Of a DNA stretch of 64,000 nt, positions 8,958-17,396 are shown piece after piece (position 1 is the first letter of the stretch; each line of letters opens with the position of its first letter). The stretch comes from Clostridium_I sp047718555. GTDB lineage: Bacteria; Bacillota; Clostridia; Clostridiales; Clostridiaceae. The notes beneath the pieces were generated by a model. That model had not been told where the DNA came from and searched no databases. It saw only the letters and a list, made by a program, of their open reading frames with translations. The translations under genes were made by a program, and so were the position numbers. The DNA lies in the NCBI RefSeq assembly GCF_047718555.1, contig NZ_JBDNRK010000007.1:52749-116748 (forward strand), read 5' to 3'.

Positions 8958-11597
8958 ATGGATAAAATAGGATTGAATGAAATAAGAGAAGCATATTTAA
9001 GTTTTTTTGAAAGTAAAGGTCATTTAAGGTTACCTAGTTTTTCACTAGTGCCTAAAAATGATAAAGGATTACTTATTATAAATGCAGGTATGGCACCTTT
9101 AAAGCCTTATTTTACAGGCCTTCAAGTGCCACCGAGTACAAGAGTTACTACCTGCCAAAAATGCGTCAGAACCGGAGATATAGAGAATGTTGGTAAAACT
9201 TCAAGACATGGTACTTTTTTCGAAATGTTAGGAAACTTTTCTTTTGGAGACTATTTTAAGGAAGAAGTAATCCCTTGGGCATGGGAATTTATAACTGAAA
9301 TATTAAAGCTTCCAAAAGATAAATTATATGTTACAATATATTTAGATGATGATGAAGCTTTTAAGATTTGGACTGAAAAAGCTGGAGTGGATCCAAAACG
9401 TATATTCAGATTAGGTAAGGAAGATAATTTTTGGGAAATAGGTGAAGGACCCTGCGGACCTTCTTCTGAAATTCATTATGATAGAGGAGATGGGGTTGTC
9501 ACTACTGTAGATGAATTTGTAAAGGCTGCTGATGAAGACAGAATTATTGAGTTTTGGAATCTTGTGTTTACTCAATTTGATAAAGATGAGCATGGAAATT
9601 ATAACAGATTGCCAAAGCCTAACATAGACACAGGCATGGGACTTGAAAGAATAGCAGGTATAATGCAAAACAAATACAGTATATTCGAAGTTGATACTAT
9701 TAAAAAAATATTGGATGAAGTGTGTAAAATATCTAAAAAAGTATATGGAGAAAACAAAAATAATGATATTTCTATTAGAATTATAACTGATCATATTAGA
9801 AGTACAACTTTCATGATTAGTGATGATATACTCCCATCAAATGAAGGAAGAGGCTATGTACTTAGAAGACTTTTAAGAAGGGCTTCAAGACATGGAAAGA
9901 TTTTAGGAATAGAAGGAAATTTCTTAGGCAGGTTATGTGATGTAGTAATCGAAAATTCATCTAAGGCTTATCCTGAATTGAAAGAAAAGGGCAATTACAT
10001 AAAAAAAGTCATAAAACTTGAAGAAGAAAGATTTGCTGAAACTATAGATAGCGGTATGGCTATTTTAAATGAATACATATTAGAAATTAAAAATGAAAAG
10101 GCTAATATTTTATCCGGTGAAAAGGCATTTAGATTATATGATACCTATGGTTTTCCATTAGAGCTTACTGAAGAAATACTTGAGGATAAGGGCATAAGGA
10201 TTGACATAGATGAATTTAACAAAGAAATGCAGCAACAGAGGGAAAGAGCTAGAGCGGCAAGAGAAGAATTAAGTTACATGGGAGTAAATAATGGTATTTT
10301 GGATAAAATTCCATCTGAGATAAAGACTGAATTTGATGGATATAATAATTTGGAATTAGTATCTAAAGTTGAACTGCTAATCTCAAAAGAGCAATTCGTT
10401 AAAGAAATATCTGAAGGGGATAGCGGAATTCTAATTACTGAAAAGACTCCATTTTATAGTGAAATGGGTGGTCAGATTGGTGATAGGGGAATAATTTTTG
10501 GAGATAATTTTGAAGGTATAGTAACTGATTGTAAAAAAAATATTTCCAATAAAATTATCCATATTGTAGAAATAAAAAAGGGTACAGTTAAATTAAATGA
10601 AAAAATAACTTTAAAAGTGGATAAAGAAATAAGAAATAGAGTGTCAAAAAATCATACAGCAACTCATATGCTTCAAAAAGCACTTAGAATAGTGCTGGGA
10701 GAACATGTTCATCAATCAGGATCATATGTAGATGACGAAAGATTGAGATTTGATTTTACACATTTTGCTCCTGTAAGTGAAGAGGAGTTAAAAAAAGTTG
10801 AGTTTTTGGTAAATGAAAATGTGATGGAGACATTTAATGTGAAAACTAAAGTTATGACTTTAGATGAAGCTAGGGAATCAGGAGCTACGGCATTATTTGA
10901 CGATAAATATGGCGAGGCTGTAAGAGTGGTATCTGTAGGTGACTTTAGTAAAGAACTCTGTGGAGGAACTCATGTAAATAATAGTGGTGAAATAGGGTTG
11001 TTTAAGATTGTCTCCGAATCTGGCGTGGCAGCTGGTATAAGAAGAATTGAAGCTGTTACGGCTTTAAAAGCACTAAAAAACATTGATGAGAAAATTGAAT
11101 TGATAAAAACTATTGAAAAAGATTTAAAGTGTTCTGAGAAGGATATTCTAAATAAAATTAATATAATTACAAATGAAGTTAAAGAAAAGGAAAAAGAAAT
11201 AAATAAATTAAAGTCAAAATTGGCTTCAGGTTCTGAAGATGATATAATAAAGTCTGTTAAAGATGTTAAGGGAATAAAATTTGCAGCAATGGAATTAAAA
11301 GATGTTGATAGTAATTCTCTCAGAGATTTAGCTGATAAAACAAGAAACAAAATAGGTGAGGGAGTAGTTGTTTTAGGCAGCAGTATTGATGGTAAAGTAC
11401 AGTTAATAGCAATGGCAACAAAGGGTGCTGTATCAAGAGGCGTCAACTGTGGCAAGATAATAAAAGAAGTAGCTGCAATTTGCGGCGGTGGTGGTGGCGG
11501 AAGGCCAGATATGGCTCAAGCTGGAGGTAAGAACCCAGAAAAGCTTAAGGAAGCCATAGCAAAGGTTGAAAGTATAATGGGAAAATTAGTTAAATAG
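8958..11597 (+). CDS. alaS: Alanyl-tRNA synthetase
   Basis: Charges tRNA-Ala with alanine in the cytoplasm. At 879 residues it has the full length. The class II catalytic domain (FFESKGHLRLPSFSLVP, RTGDIENVG, then GMGLERIAGIMQ) is followed by the tRNA-binding region, the editing domain with zinc-type motifs HTATHML and CGGTHV near residues 570 and 670, and the C-terminal DHHA1 domain rich in glycine (CGGGGGGRPDMAQAGG). RBS AGGAGGAG is 6 nt before ATG 8958. Expression is controlled by the T-box directly upstream. ireB follows after 75 bp. Confidence 0.98.
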   Translation: MDKIGLNEIREAYLSFFESKGHLRLPSFSLVPKNDKGLLIINAGMAPLKPYFTGLQVPPSTRVTTCQKCVRTGDIENVGKTSRHGTFFEMLGNFSFGDYFKEEVIPWAWEFITEILKLPKDKLYVTIYLDDDEAFKIWTEKAGVDPKRIFRLGKEDNFWEIGEGPCGPSSEIHYDRGDGVVTTVDEFVKAADEDRIIEFWNLVFTQFDKDEHGNYNRLPKPNIDTGMGLERIAGIMQNKYSIFEVDTIKKILDEVCKISKKVYGENKNNDISIRIITDHIRSTTFMISDDILPSNEGRGYVLRRLLRRASRHGKILGIEGNFLGRLCDVVIENSSKAYPELKEKGNYIKKVIKLEEERFAETIDSGMAILNEYILEIKNEKANILSGEKAFRLYDTYGFPLELTEEILEDKGIRIDIDEFNKEMQQQRERARAAREELSYMGVNNGILDKIPSEIKTEFDGYNNLELVSKVELLISKEQFVKEISEGDSGILITEKTPFYSEMGGQIGDRGIIFGDNFEGIVTDCKKNISNKIIHIVEIKKGTVKLNEKITLKVDKEIRNRVSKNHTATHMLQKALRIVLGEHVHQSGSYVDDERLRFDFTHFAPVSEEELKKVEFLVNENVMETFNVKTKVMTLDEARESGATALFDDKYGEAVRVVSVGDFSKELCGGTHVNNSGEIGLFKIVSESGVAAGIRRIEAVTALKALKNIDEKIELIKTIEKDLKCSEKDILNKINIITNEVKEKEKEINKLKSKLASGSEDDIIKSVKDVKGIKFAAMELKDVDSNSLRDLADKTRNKIGEGVVVLGSSIDGKVQLIAMATKGAVSRGVNCGKIIKEVAAICGGGGGGRPDMAQAGGKNPEKLKEAIAKVESIMGKLVK

Positions 11598-11672
11598 TAT
11601 ACTTTTTCTTGAATATGATTTATAATATAAATATCTAGTTTGATACCATTTCACAAAGGGGTGAAAGTTTAA

Positions 11673-11930
11673 ATGGGAAATAACAATGATAATACTATCC
11701 AATTTGATGTATTAAAAAATAAAAAAGATTTGACAAAGGCTATATTAAGTGAAGTATATGATTCTTTGAAAGAAAAAGGATATAATCCTATAAATCAGCT
11801 AGTAGGGTACATAATATCAGGTGATCCTACATATATAACTAATTATAATGGTGCACGTGCTCTAGTGAGGAAACTGGAGAGAGATGAGATACTGGAGGAA
11901 GTATTAAAATCTTATTTAAATGTAAAATAA
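11673..11930 (+). CDS. ireB: IreB family regulatory phosphoprotein
   Basis: Small 85-residue cytoplasmic protein of the former UPF0297/DUF965 family. The hallmark segments are all present: TIQFDVLKNKKDL near the N-terminus, YNPINQLVGYIISGDPTYIT in the middle and ARALVRKLERDEI near the end. In Enterococcus faecalis IreB is phosphorylated by the PASTA kinase IreK and affects cephalosporin resistance; the homologous kinase here would be PrkC at 59703. Position between alaS and ruvX is conserved in Firmicutes. RBS AAAGGGGTG precedes ATG 11673. A terminator lies right after the stop. Confidence 0.93.
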   Translation: MGNNNDNTIQFDVLKNKKDLTKAILSEVYDSLKEKGYNPINQLVGYIISGDPTYITNYNGARALVRKLERDEILEEVLKSYLNVK

Positions 11931-11933
11931 AAG

Positions 11934-11955
11934 TGCCCATTATGGGCATTTTTAT
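11934..11955 (+). terminator. Terminator after ireB
   Basis: TGCCCA-TTA-TGGGCA (11935-11949) followed by TTTTTATTTTTATTTT. The stem is short but the U-tract is long. ruvX starts 33 bp downstream, so some readthrough or a second promoter is needed. Confidence 0.75.
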
Positions 11956-11987
11956 TTTTATTTTACGCATAATAAAAGGAGTCAATT

Positions 11988-12410
11988 ATGAGAATTTTAG
12001 GATTAGATATTGGAGATAGAACTATAGGTGTAGCAATAAGTGATCCGCTGGGCTATACAGCTCAAGGAGTTACTACTATAAGAAGAAAAAATGAGGATAA
12101 GGATATAGAAGAATTGGCAAAGTTATGCAAAGAATATAATGTGGAAACTATTGTTTCAGGTTTACCTAAAAATATGAATGGTACGGTGGGTCCACAAAGT
12201 GAAAAGGTTTTAGCCTTTTGCGAAATTTTAAAGAAAAAAATAGATATACCTGTAAAAATGTGGGATGAGAGACTTACAACAGTTGCTGCTGAAAAAGCTA
12301 TGCTGGAAGCTGATCTCTCAAGGGCGAAACGTAAAAAAATAATAGATAAAATGGCTGCTACCTATATTTTACAAGGATATTTAGATAGTTTATCAATGAA
12401 TCTTACTTAG
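11988..12410 (+). CDS. ruvX: RuvX/YqgF family pre-16S rRNA nuclease
   Basis: RNase H-fold nuclease of 140 residues; the family (YqgF) is needed for 16S rRNA 5' end processing in E. coli and was earlier proposed as a Holliday junction resolvase. The opening MRILGLDIGDRTIGVAISDP, the block VSGLPKNMNGTVGPQ and the acidic WDERLTT carry the active-site residues. RBS AAAGGAG precedes ATG 11988. The last codons (S-M-N-L-T-stop) fall inside a dispersed repeat whose exact copy also forms the end of phoR, so the natural C-terminus has been replaced or extended by repeat DNA. Confidence 0.93.
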   Translation: MRILGLDIGDRTIGVAISDPLGYTAQGVTTIRRKNEDKDIEELAKLCKEYNVETIVSGLPKNMNGTVGPQSEKVLAFCEILKKKIDIPVKMWDERLTTVAAEKAMLEADLSRAKRKKIIDKMAATYILQGYLDSLSMNLT

Positions 12411-12569
12411 TGGGAGTTTGTATTCCCACTAAGTTTAGATGAATTATCCAGGGACGTAGCCACTCTTTACTCCCATTTGAAGAAAAGCAGACAAAACAAA
12501 ATTTATTTTGTATTTGGCCGCTTTCACAGAGTGCAGTGAGAGTATTAGAGTGGGTAGTCATCGGATAAA
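12391..12569. repeat. Dispersed intergenic repeat, copy A
   Basis: The first 29 bp (12391-12419) match 35288-35316 exactly and include the end of ruvX. A perfect 10-bp hairpin, CTTAGTGGGA/TCCCACTAAG (12406-12433), spans the stop codon. TAAGTTTAGATGAATTATCC (12430-12449) recurs with two changes at 35359. The right end GGTAGTCATCGGATAAA (12553-12569) is identical at 25749-25765 and, on the other strand, at 63948-63964. The two ends are also imperfect inverted copies of each other (TTATCC...ACTCT...TACTC). It fills most of the ruvX-DUF1292 gap. Confidence 0.8.
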
Positions 12570-12633
12570 AGTAAAATTTGACAAAGTTCATTGTAATATT
12601 TAAAATAGTAATAAAATGGAGGTACGGTTTGTT

Positions 12634-12900
12634 ATGGAAAATGATGTGACGAATATTACTCTCTTAGATGAAGATGGTAATGAAGTAGATTTTGAAGTGA
12701 TAACTAAATTAGATATTGAAGAAAGTGAATACGTAATAGTTGCACCTAAGGATGATAACGATAATTCTGAAGCTGTAGTACTTAGAATTGATATAGATGA
12801 AGATGGTAATGATATTCTCTATACCGTAGAAGATGAGGATGAATTTAACATGGTAAGTGAAGCCTATGAAGCGCTATTCCCAGATGGAGAACTAAATTAG
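12634..12900 (+). CDS. DUF1292 family protein (YrzB-like)
   Basis: 88-residue, strongly acidic protein of unknown function. The family pattern is ITLLDEDGNEVDFEVI at the start, VIVAPKDDNDN and VVLRIDIDEDGN in the middle and FNMVSEAYEALFPDGE at the end. It is found between ruvX and fur in many Firmicutes, as here. The start is ATG 12634: GGAGG at 12618-12622 is placed correctly for it, while the upstream in-frame ATG 12616 overlaps the RBS itself. Confidence 0.88.
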   Translation: MENDVTNITLLDEDGNEVDFEVITKLDIEESEYVIVAPKDDNDNSEAVVLRIDIDEDGNDILYTVEDEDEFNMVSEAYEALFPDGELN

Positions 12901-12960
12901 GAAAATTTTATTTAAGGTCTGTAATTTAGGCTTTATTTACTTACGAAATGGGGGATTTAT

Positions 12961-13425
12961 GTGCCTAAGTTATCAATAGATGAAATAGAAAAATTAAAAA
13001 ATAATCTAAAAGAAAAAGGTTATAAGCTCACACCTCAGAGAAGAGCTGTTTTGGATACAATAATACAAAGTGAGGGCCAGCACCTTACTGCGGAAGAAAT
13101 TTATGAATTAGTAAAAGTAGATTGTCCTGAAATTGGATTAGCCACAGTATATAGAACTGTACTTTTACTTGAGGAACTAGGTGTTATATGTAAGCTTGAT
13201 TTAAATGACGGCTGTAGTAGATATGAGCTTGTTCACGAAAATGAAAATCATCAGCATCACCACCTTATTTGTACAAATTGTGGTAAGGTTATAGAGGTGG
13301 AAGGGGATTTATTAGAATCTTTAGAGCATACTATTGAAGAAAAGTATGTGTTTAAAATAAAAAATCATAGTGTTAAATTTTACGGATTATGCAGTGATTG
13401 CAATAAATCTAGTAAATTAAAATAA
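12961..13425 (+). CDS. fur: Fur family metal-dependent repressor
   Basis: Iron or peroxide regulator of 154 residues. N-terminal winged helix has LTPQRRAVLDTI and EIGLATVYRTVLLLEELG; the metal sites include ENHQHHHLICTNCGKVIEV and a second zinc pair CSDC near the C-terminus. The family splits into Fur, PerR, Zur and others; position next to DUF1292/ruvX is shared by clostridial Fur-type proteins, but PerR activity is not excluded. The start is GTG 12961 behind GGGGGA; an ATG two bases earlier is out of frame. rnjA follows after an inverted-repeat element. Confidence 0.9.
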   Translation: MPKLSIDEIEKLKNNLKEKGYKLTPQRRAVLDTIIQSEGQHLTAEEIYELVKVDCPEIGLATVYRTVLLLEELGVICKLDLNDGCSRYELVHENENHQHHHLICTNCGKVIEVEGDLLESLEHTIEEKYVFKIKNHSVKFYGLCSDCNKSSKLK

Positions 13426-13459
13426 ATTTGAAAATATTTATAATTAATATATAAATATT

Positions 13460-13615
13460 GGCATGTGAAAGGAGATAGTAAGGTAAATGTACAAGATGCA
13501 TTTTGTATTAGATTAGGCCGCGGTTTTGCTTATGATTGTACTGTGAATTTTTATCAATTAAATGGGATGCAAAATATAATCTGTATACTAACCTTCTAAT
13601 TCTTTGAATATGACT
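13460..13615. repeat. MITE-like inverted-repeat element upstream of rnjA
   Basis: The left end GGCATGTGAAAGGAGATAGT and the right end (13591-13615, containing TTTGAATATGAC) are imperfect complements and match the ends of the element at 31122-31280; both copies are about 156-159 bp and share inner ATTTTG...CAAAAT arms. The right end stops 7 nt before the AAGGAGG of rnjA. No coding potential is seen inside. Confidence 0.55.
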
Positions 13616-13637
13616 TAAGCAAAAGGAGGGTAGAGTT

Positions 13638-15305
13638 ATGCGTAAAGAAAGAGACAAAATAAAAATTATGCCATTAGGTGGTTTAAATGAGATTGGGAAA
13701 AACATAACAGTTATAGAATATAAAAATGAAATAGCAATAATTGACTGTGGATTGAAATTTCCAGATGAAGAAATGTATGGAATAGATATAGTCATTCCAG
13801 ATGTGACCTATTTAGTTAAAAATATTGAAAAAGTTAAGGGAATATTTTTAACACATGGACATGAAGATCATATCGGAGCACTTCCCTATGTTTTGAAACA
13901 ATTAAATGTTCCTGTTTATGGAACAAAACTCACCTTAGGTATAGTTGAAACAAAATTAAAGGAGCACGGTCTTTTAAGCGTTGTTAAGCTTGTATGTGTT
14001 AAACCAAGAGATATTATTAAACTTGATACTATGTCAGTTGAGTTTATAAGAACAAGTCATAGTATAGCGGATTCAACTGCTATAGCTATTCATACTCCAC
14101 TTGGTGTAATTTTCCATACTGGTGATTTTAAAATAGACTATACTCCAATTGATGGATGTGTTGCGGATTTCGCTAGATTTGCTGAATTAGGTAAGAGGGG
14201 AGTCTTACTTATGCTGGCTGATAGTACTAATGTTGAAAGATCCGGATATACTATGTCTGAAAGTACAGTTGGAGAGACATTTCAAAAGATATTTGCTAAA
14301 GCTACTGGAAGAATAATAGTTGCTACTTTTGCATCTAATATACACAGAATTCAGCAAGTGGTGGAGGCAGCAGAAAAATTTGATAGAAAAGTAGCTGTAT
14401 CAGGTAGGAGTATGGAAAATATTTTAGCAGTTGCCATTGAATATGGATATTTAACAGCTAAAGAGGGAACCATGATCAGTATAGATGCCATAAACAGGTA
14501 TCCTGCTGACAAGGTTGTGATAATAACAACAGGAAGTCAGGGAGAACCTATGTCTGCACTTACAAGAATGGCAGCCTCTGAACACAAAAAGGTAAATATT
14601 GTTGAAGGCGACATGGTTATTATTTCAGCATCACCAATACCTGGAAATGAAAAATTAGTTTCTAGAGTAATAAATCAATTATTTAAAAAAGGTGCAGATG
14701 TTATATATGAAGCATTAGCAGATGTACATGTATCTGGTCACGCTTGCCAGGAAGAATTAAAATTAATTCATACTTTAGTGAAGCCAAAATTTTTCATGCC
14801 AGTTCATGGAGAATATAGACATTTAAAGCAGCATGGTGAGCTTGCAGCAAGGCTTGGTATGGAAAAGAAAAATATACTTATAGCAGACAATGGAGATGTA
14901 ATTGAGCTTACAAGAAGTTCTATAAGAAAAAATGGCAGTGTAGTTTCAGGTCAAGTATTTGTAGATGGATTAGGTGTTGGAGATGTGGGAAATATTGTTT
15001 TAAGAGATAGAAAACATCTATCACAGGATGGAATTCTCACTGTGGTTGTTACTATTGAAAAACAAAGTGGCAGTGTTATTGCTGGACCAGATATTATTTC
15101 CAGAGGTTTTGTTTATGTAAGAGAATCAGAAGATCTTATGGATGAAGCAAGAGAAATTGTTAAAAATGCTCTAAAGGAATGTGAGGAAAATCATGTAACC
15201 GAATGGGCTACAATAAAATCCAATATAAAGGATGGTTTAAGGTTATTCTTATATGAAAAAACTAAAAGAAAGCCTATGATACTACCTATAATTATGGAAA
15301 TATAA
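13638..15305 (+). CDS. rnjA: Ribonuclease J
   Basis: Metallo-beta-lactamase/beta-CASP nuclease with 5'-3' exo- and endonuclease activity, central to mRNA decay and rRNA maturation. At 555 residues it has full length. The zinc-binding motif HGHEDHIGALP near residue 74, HTGDFKIDYTP, MLADSTNVER, the beta-CASP GSQGEPMSALTRMA and late histidines VSGHACQEELK and FMPVHGEYRHL are all present. RBS AAGGAGG is 8 nt before ATG 13638. The 5' leader contains an inverted-repeat element that could fold in the mRNA. Confidence 0.96.
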   Translation: MRKERDKIKIMPLGGLNEIGKNITVIEYKNEIAIIDCGLKFPDEEMYGIDIVIPDVTYLVKNIEKVKGIFLTHGHEDHIGALPYVLKQLNVPVYGTKLTLGIVETKLKEHGLLSVVKLVCVKPRDIIKLDTMSVEFIRTSHSIADSTAIAIHTPLGVIFHTGDFKIDYTPIDGCVADFARFAELGKRGVLLMLADSTNVERSGYTMSESTVGETFQKIFAKATGRIIVATFASNIHRIQQVVEAAEKFDRKVAVSGRSMENILAVAIEYGYLTAKEGTMISIDAINRYPADKVVIITTGSQGEPMSALTRMAASEHKKVNIVEGDMVIISASPIPGNEKLVSRVINQLFKKGADVIYEALADVHVSGHACQEELKLIHTLVKPKFFMPVHGEYRHLKQHGELAARLGMEKKNILIADNGDVIELTRSSIRKNGSVVSGQVFVDGLGVGDVGNIVLRDRKHLSQDGILTVVVTIEKQSGSVIAGPDIISRGFVYVRESEDLMDEAREIVKNALKECEENHVTEWATIKSNIKDGLRLFLYEKTKRKPMILPIIMEI

Positions 15306-15372
15306 TTGACTTAATTATTTTCTTTAAGTTGACTTTTTATAGACATAATATTAGAATAAGTATGATAAAAGT

Positions 15373-15405
15373 AAAATTGGATGCTAATCAGTATCCAATT
15401 TTTAT
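15373..15405 (+). terminator. Terminator in the rnjA-typA gap
   Basis: AAAATTGGAT and ATCCAATTTT (10-bp stem, 10-nt loop) followed by TTTATTT. It probably ends the fur-rnjA transcript, so typA needs its own promoter in the 145 bp downstream; none with clear consensus was found. Confidence 0.75.
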
Positions 15406-15460
15406 TTATGACTCTTGCAATTATAAATGCAATACTTAGGATTGTAATACAATTACCATA

Positions 15461-15527
15461 AGGTATTAAAAAAATAACCAGCCAATTTGCTAGTCCAGTT
15501 TGACTTGTTATTTATTTTCAGATGCCT
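15461..15527. repeat. Short hairpin element upstream of typA, AAATAAATA family
   Basis: Right arm TGACTTGTTATTTATTTTCA plus GATGCCT is the complement of the left ends of the 31122 element (AGGCATGTGAAAATAAATAG). The left arm AGGTATTAAAAAAATAACCA pairs with it imperfectly around a short loop. It looks like an internally deleted member, and ends 11 nt before the typA GGAGG. Confidence 0.5.
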
Positions 15528-15550
15528 AAATTAAGTTTGGAGGATAAAAC

Positions 15551-17374
15551 ATGGAATTATTTACTAGAAATGACATAAGAAATATAGCTATAATAGCTCA
15601 CGTTGACCATGGTAAGACAACACTTGTAGATTCACTTTTAAGACAAAGCCATGTATTTAGAAATAATGAAAAAGTTCAGGAAAGAGTCATGGACTCTAAT
15701 GATCTTGAAAAAGAAAGAGGAATAACAATACTTTCAAAGAATACATCCGTAATACACAAGGGTATTAAAATTAATATCGTAGATACACCAGGACATGCAG
15801 ATTTTGGTGGAGAAGTTGAGCGTGTATTGAAAATGGTTGATAGTGTTCTTTTACTAGTGGATGCTTTTGAAGGACCAATGCCACAGACAAAATTTGTTTT
15901 GAAAAAAGCTTTGGAACTTGGACTTAAGCCTATAGTTGTTGTAAATAAGATAGATAAACCTAATGCTAGGCCTACTGATGTTATTAATGAAGTCTTTGAC
16001 TTGTTTGTAGAACTTGGTGCTAGTGATGAACAGCTTGAGTTCCCAATAATTTATGCTTCTGCAAGAGATGGAATAGCAAAATATGAAGTCGAAGATGAAA
16101 GCGATAATATGGAGCCATTATTCGACACAATAATTAAGCATGTAAAGGCTCCAATTGGATATTTAGAAGCACCTTTTCAAATGCTTGTAACTACTATCGA
16201 TTCCAATGAATATGTTGGAAGAATTGCTATAGGAAAAGTAGAAAGAGGTCGTTTAAAGAAAAATCAGCAAGCTACTGCTATTAGAAAAGATGGTTCTACA
16301 CAAAATTTTAAAATATCTTCACTCTTTGTTTATGAAGGATTAAAAAGGGTAGAAACTGATGAAGTAATGATAGGAGATATAGCTGTTGTTTCAGGTATAC
16401 AAGACGTAAATATTGGTGAAACTATAGCAGATGCAGCTAATCCAGAGGCACTTCCATTTGTAGATATAGATGAACCTACTTTGAGTATGTATTTTATGGT
16501 AAACAATTCACCTTTTGCAGGTAGAGAGGGCGACTTTGTTACTTCAAGGCACATAAGAGATAGACTTAATAAGGAACTTGAAACTAATGTAAGTTTAAAA
16601 GTTGAAGAAACTGATTCAGCTGATTCCTTTAAAGTTAGTGGAAGAGGAGAATTACATCTTTCAATTCTTATTGAAACAATGAGAAGAGAGGGTTATGAAT
16701 TCCAGGTTTCAAAGCCAATGGTTATCTATAAAGAAAAAGATGGTAAAAAGCTTGAACCAATAGAAAATTTAACTATTGATGTACCAGAAGAATTCATGGG
16801 CGTAGTTATGGAAAAATTGGGACCAAGAAAAGCTGAACTTAAAAACATGACATCAGCTATAAATGGTTACACAAGATTGGAATTCAAAATACCATCAAGA
16901 GGTCTTATTGGTTTTAGAAATGAATTTATGACTGATACTAAGGGTAATGGTATAATGAATAGTGTACTTGATGACTATGAAGAGTACAGAGGAGAAATCC
17001 CAGAGAGAAGTAGAGGCTCAATTGTAGTATTTGAACCAGGAACTGCTATAACTTATGGCTTATATAATGCACAGGAAAGAGGAAAACTTTTCATTGAACC
17101 GGGTACAGAAGTTTATGCCGGAATGATAGCTGGAGAATGTTCAAGAGCTGATGATATTGATGTTAATGTCTGCAAGAAAAAGCATCTTTCAAATACAAGA
17201 TCGTCTGGTGCCGATGATGCATTAAAATTAGTTCCTATAGGAGAAATGAGTTTGGAAAAATGTCTTGAATTTATAGCTTCTGATGAATTAGTTGAGGTTA
17301 CTCCAAAAAGTATAAGAATGAGAAAGAGAGAACTTGATTCAAACCTTAGAAAAAGAGCAAGTAGAAATAAATAG
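15551..17374 (+). CDS. typA: Ribosome-associated GTPase TypA/BipA
   Basis: Translational GTPase of the EF-G/LepA superfamily that binds ribosomes and helps 50S assembly and growth under stress. The 607-residue protein has all G motifs: AHVDHGKTTL, RGITI, DTPGHADFGGEVERV and NKIDKPNARP, followed by the beta-barrel, the RGELHLSILIETMRREG domain and the C-terminal GLIGFRNEFMTDTKGNGIMN block that is specific for TypA. GGAGG is 7 nt before ATG 15551. Identity is secure. Confidence 0.97.
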   Translation: MELFTRNDIRNIAIIAHVDHGKTTLVDSLLRQSHVFRNNEKVQERVMDSNDLEKERGITILSKNTSVIHKGIKINIVDTPGHADFGGEVERVLKMVDSVLLLVDAFEGPMPQTKFVLKKALELGLKPIVVVNKIDKPNARPTDVINEVFDLFVELGASDEQLEFPIIYASARDGIAKYEVEDESDNMEPLFDTIIKHVKAPIGYLEAPFQMLVTTIDSNEYVGRIAIGKVERGRLKKNQQATAIRKDGSTQNFKISSLFVYEGLKRVETDEVMIGDIAVVSGIQDVNIGETIADAANPEALPFVDIDEPTLSMYFMVNNSPFAGREGDFVTSRHIRDRLNKELETNVSLKVEETDSADSFKVSGRGELHLSILIETMRREGYEFQVSKPMVIYKEKDGKKLEPIENLTIDVPEEFMGVVMEKLGPRKAELKNMTSAINGYTRLEFKIPSRGLIGFRNEFMTDTKGNGIMNSVLDDYEEYRGEIPERSRGSIVVFEPGTAITYGLYNAQERGKLFIEPGTEVYAGMIAGECSRADDIDVNVCKKKHLSNTRSSGADDALKLVPIGEMSLEKCLEFIASDELVEVTPKSIRMRKRELDSNLRKRASRNK

Positions 17375-17396
17375 GAATATGTAGGATGGTAGCGAT

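Noticed and set aside
9411..9794. 127-codon minus-strand frame inside alaS
   Set aside because: Antisense shadow of a well-conserved gene; hydrophobic Ile/Phe/Tyr-rich translation typical of AT-rich shadows.
10970..11455. 161-codon minus-strand frame inside alaS
   Set aside because: Antisense of the AlaS C-terminal region, without RBS or family signature.
12403..12591. 62-codon open frame on the minus strand between ruvX and the DUF1292 gene
   Set aside because: It lies wholly in dispersed repeat copy A, has no RBS and no recognisable domain.
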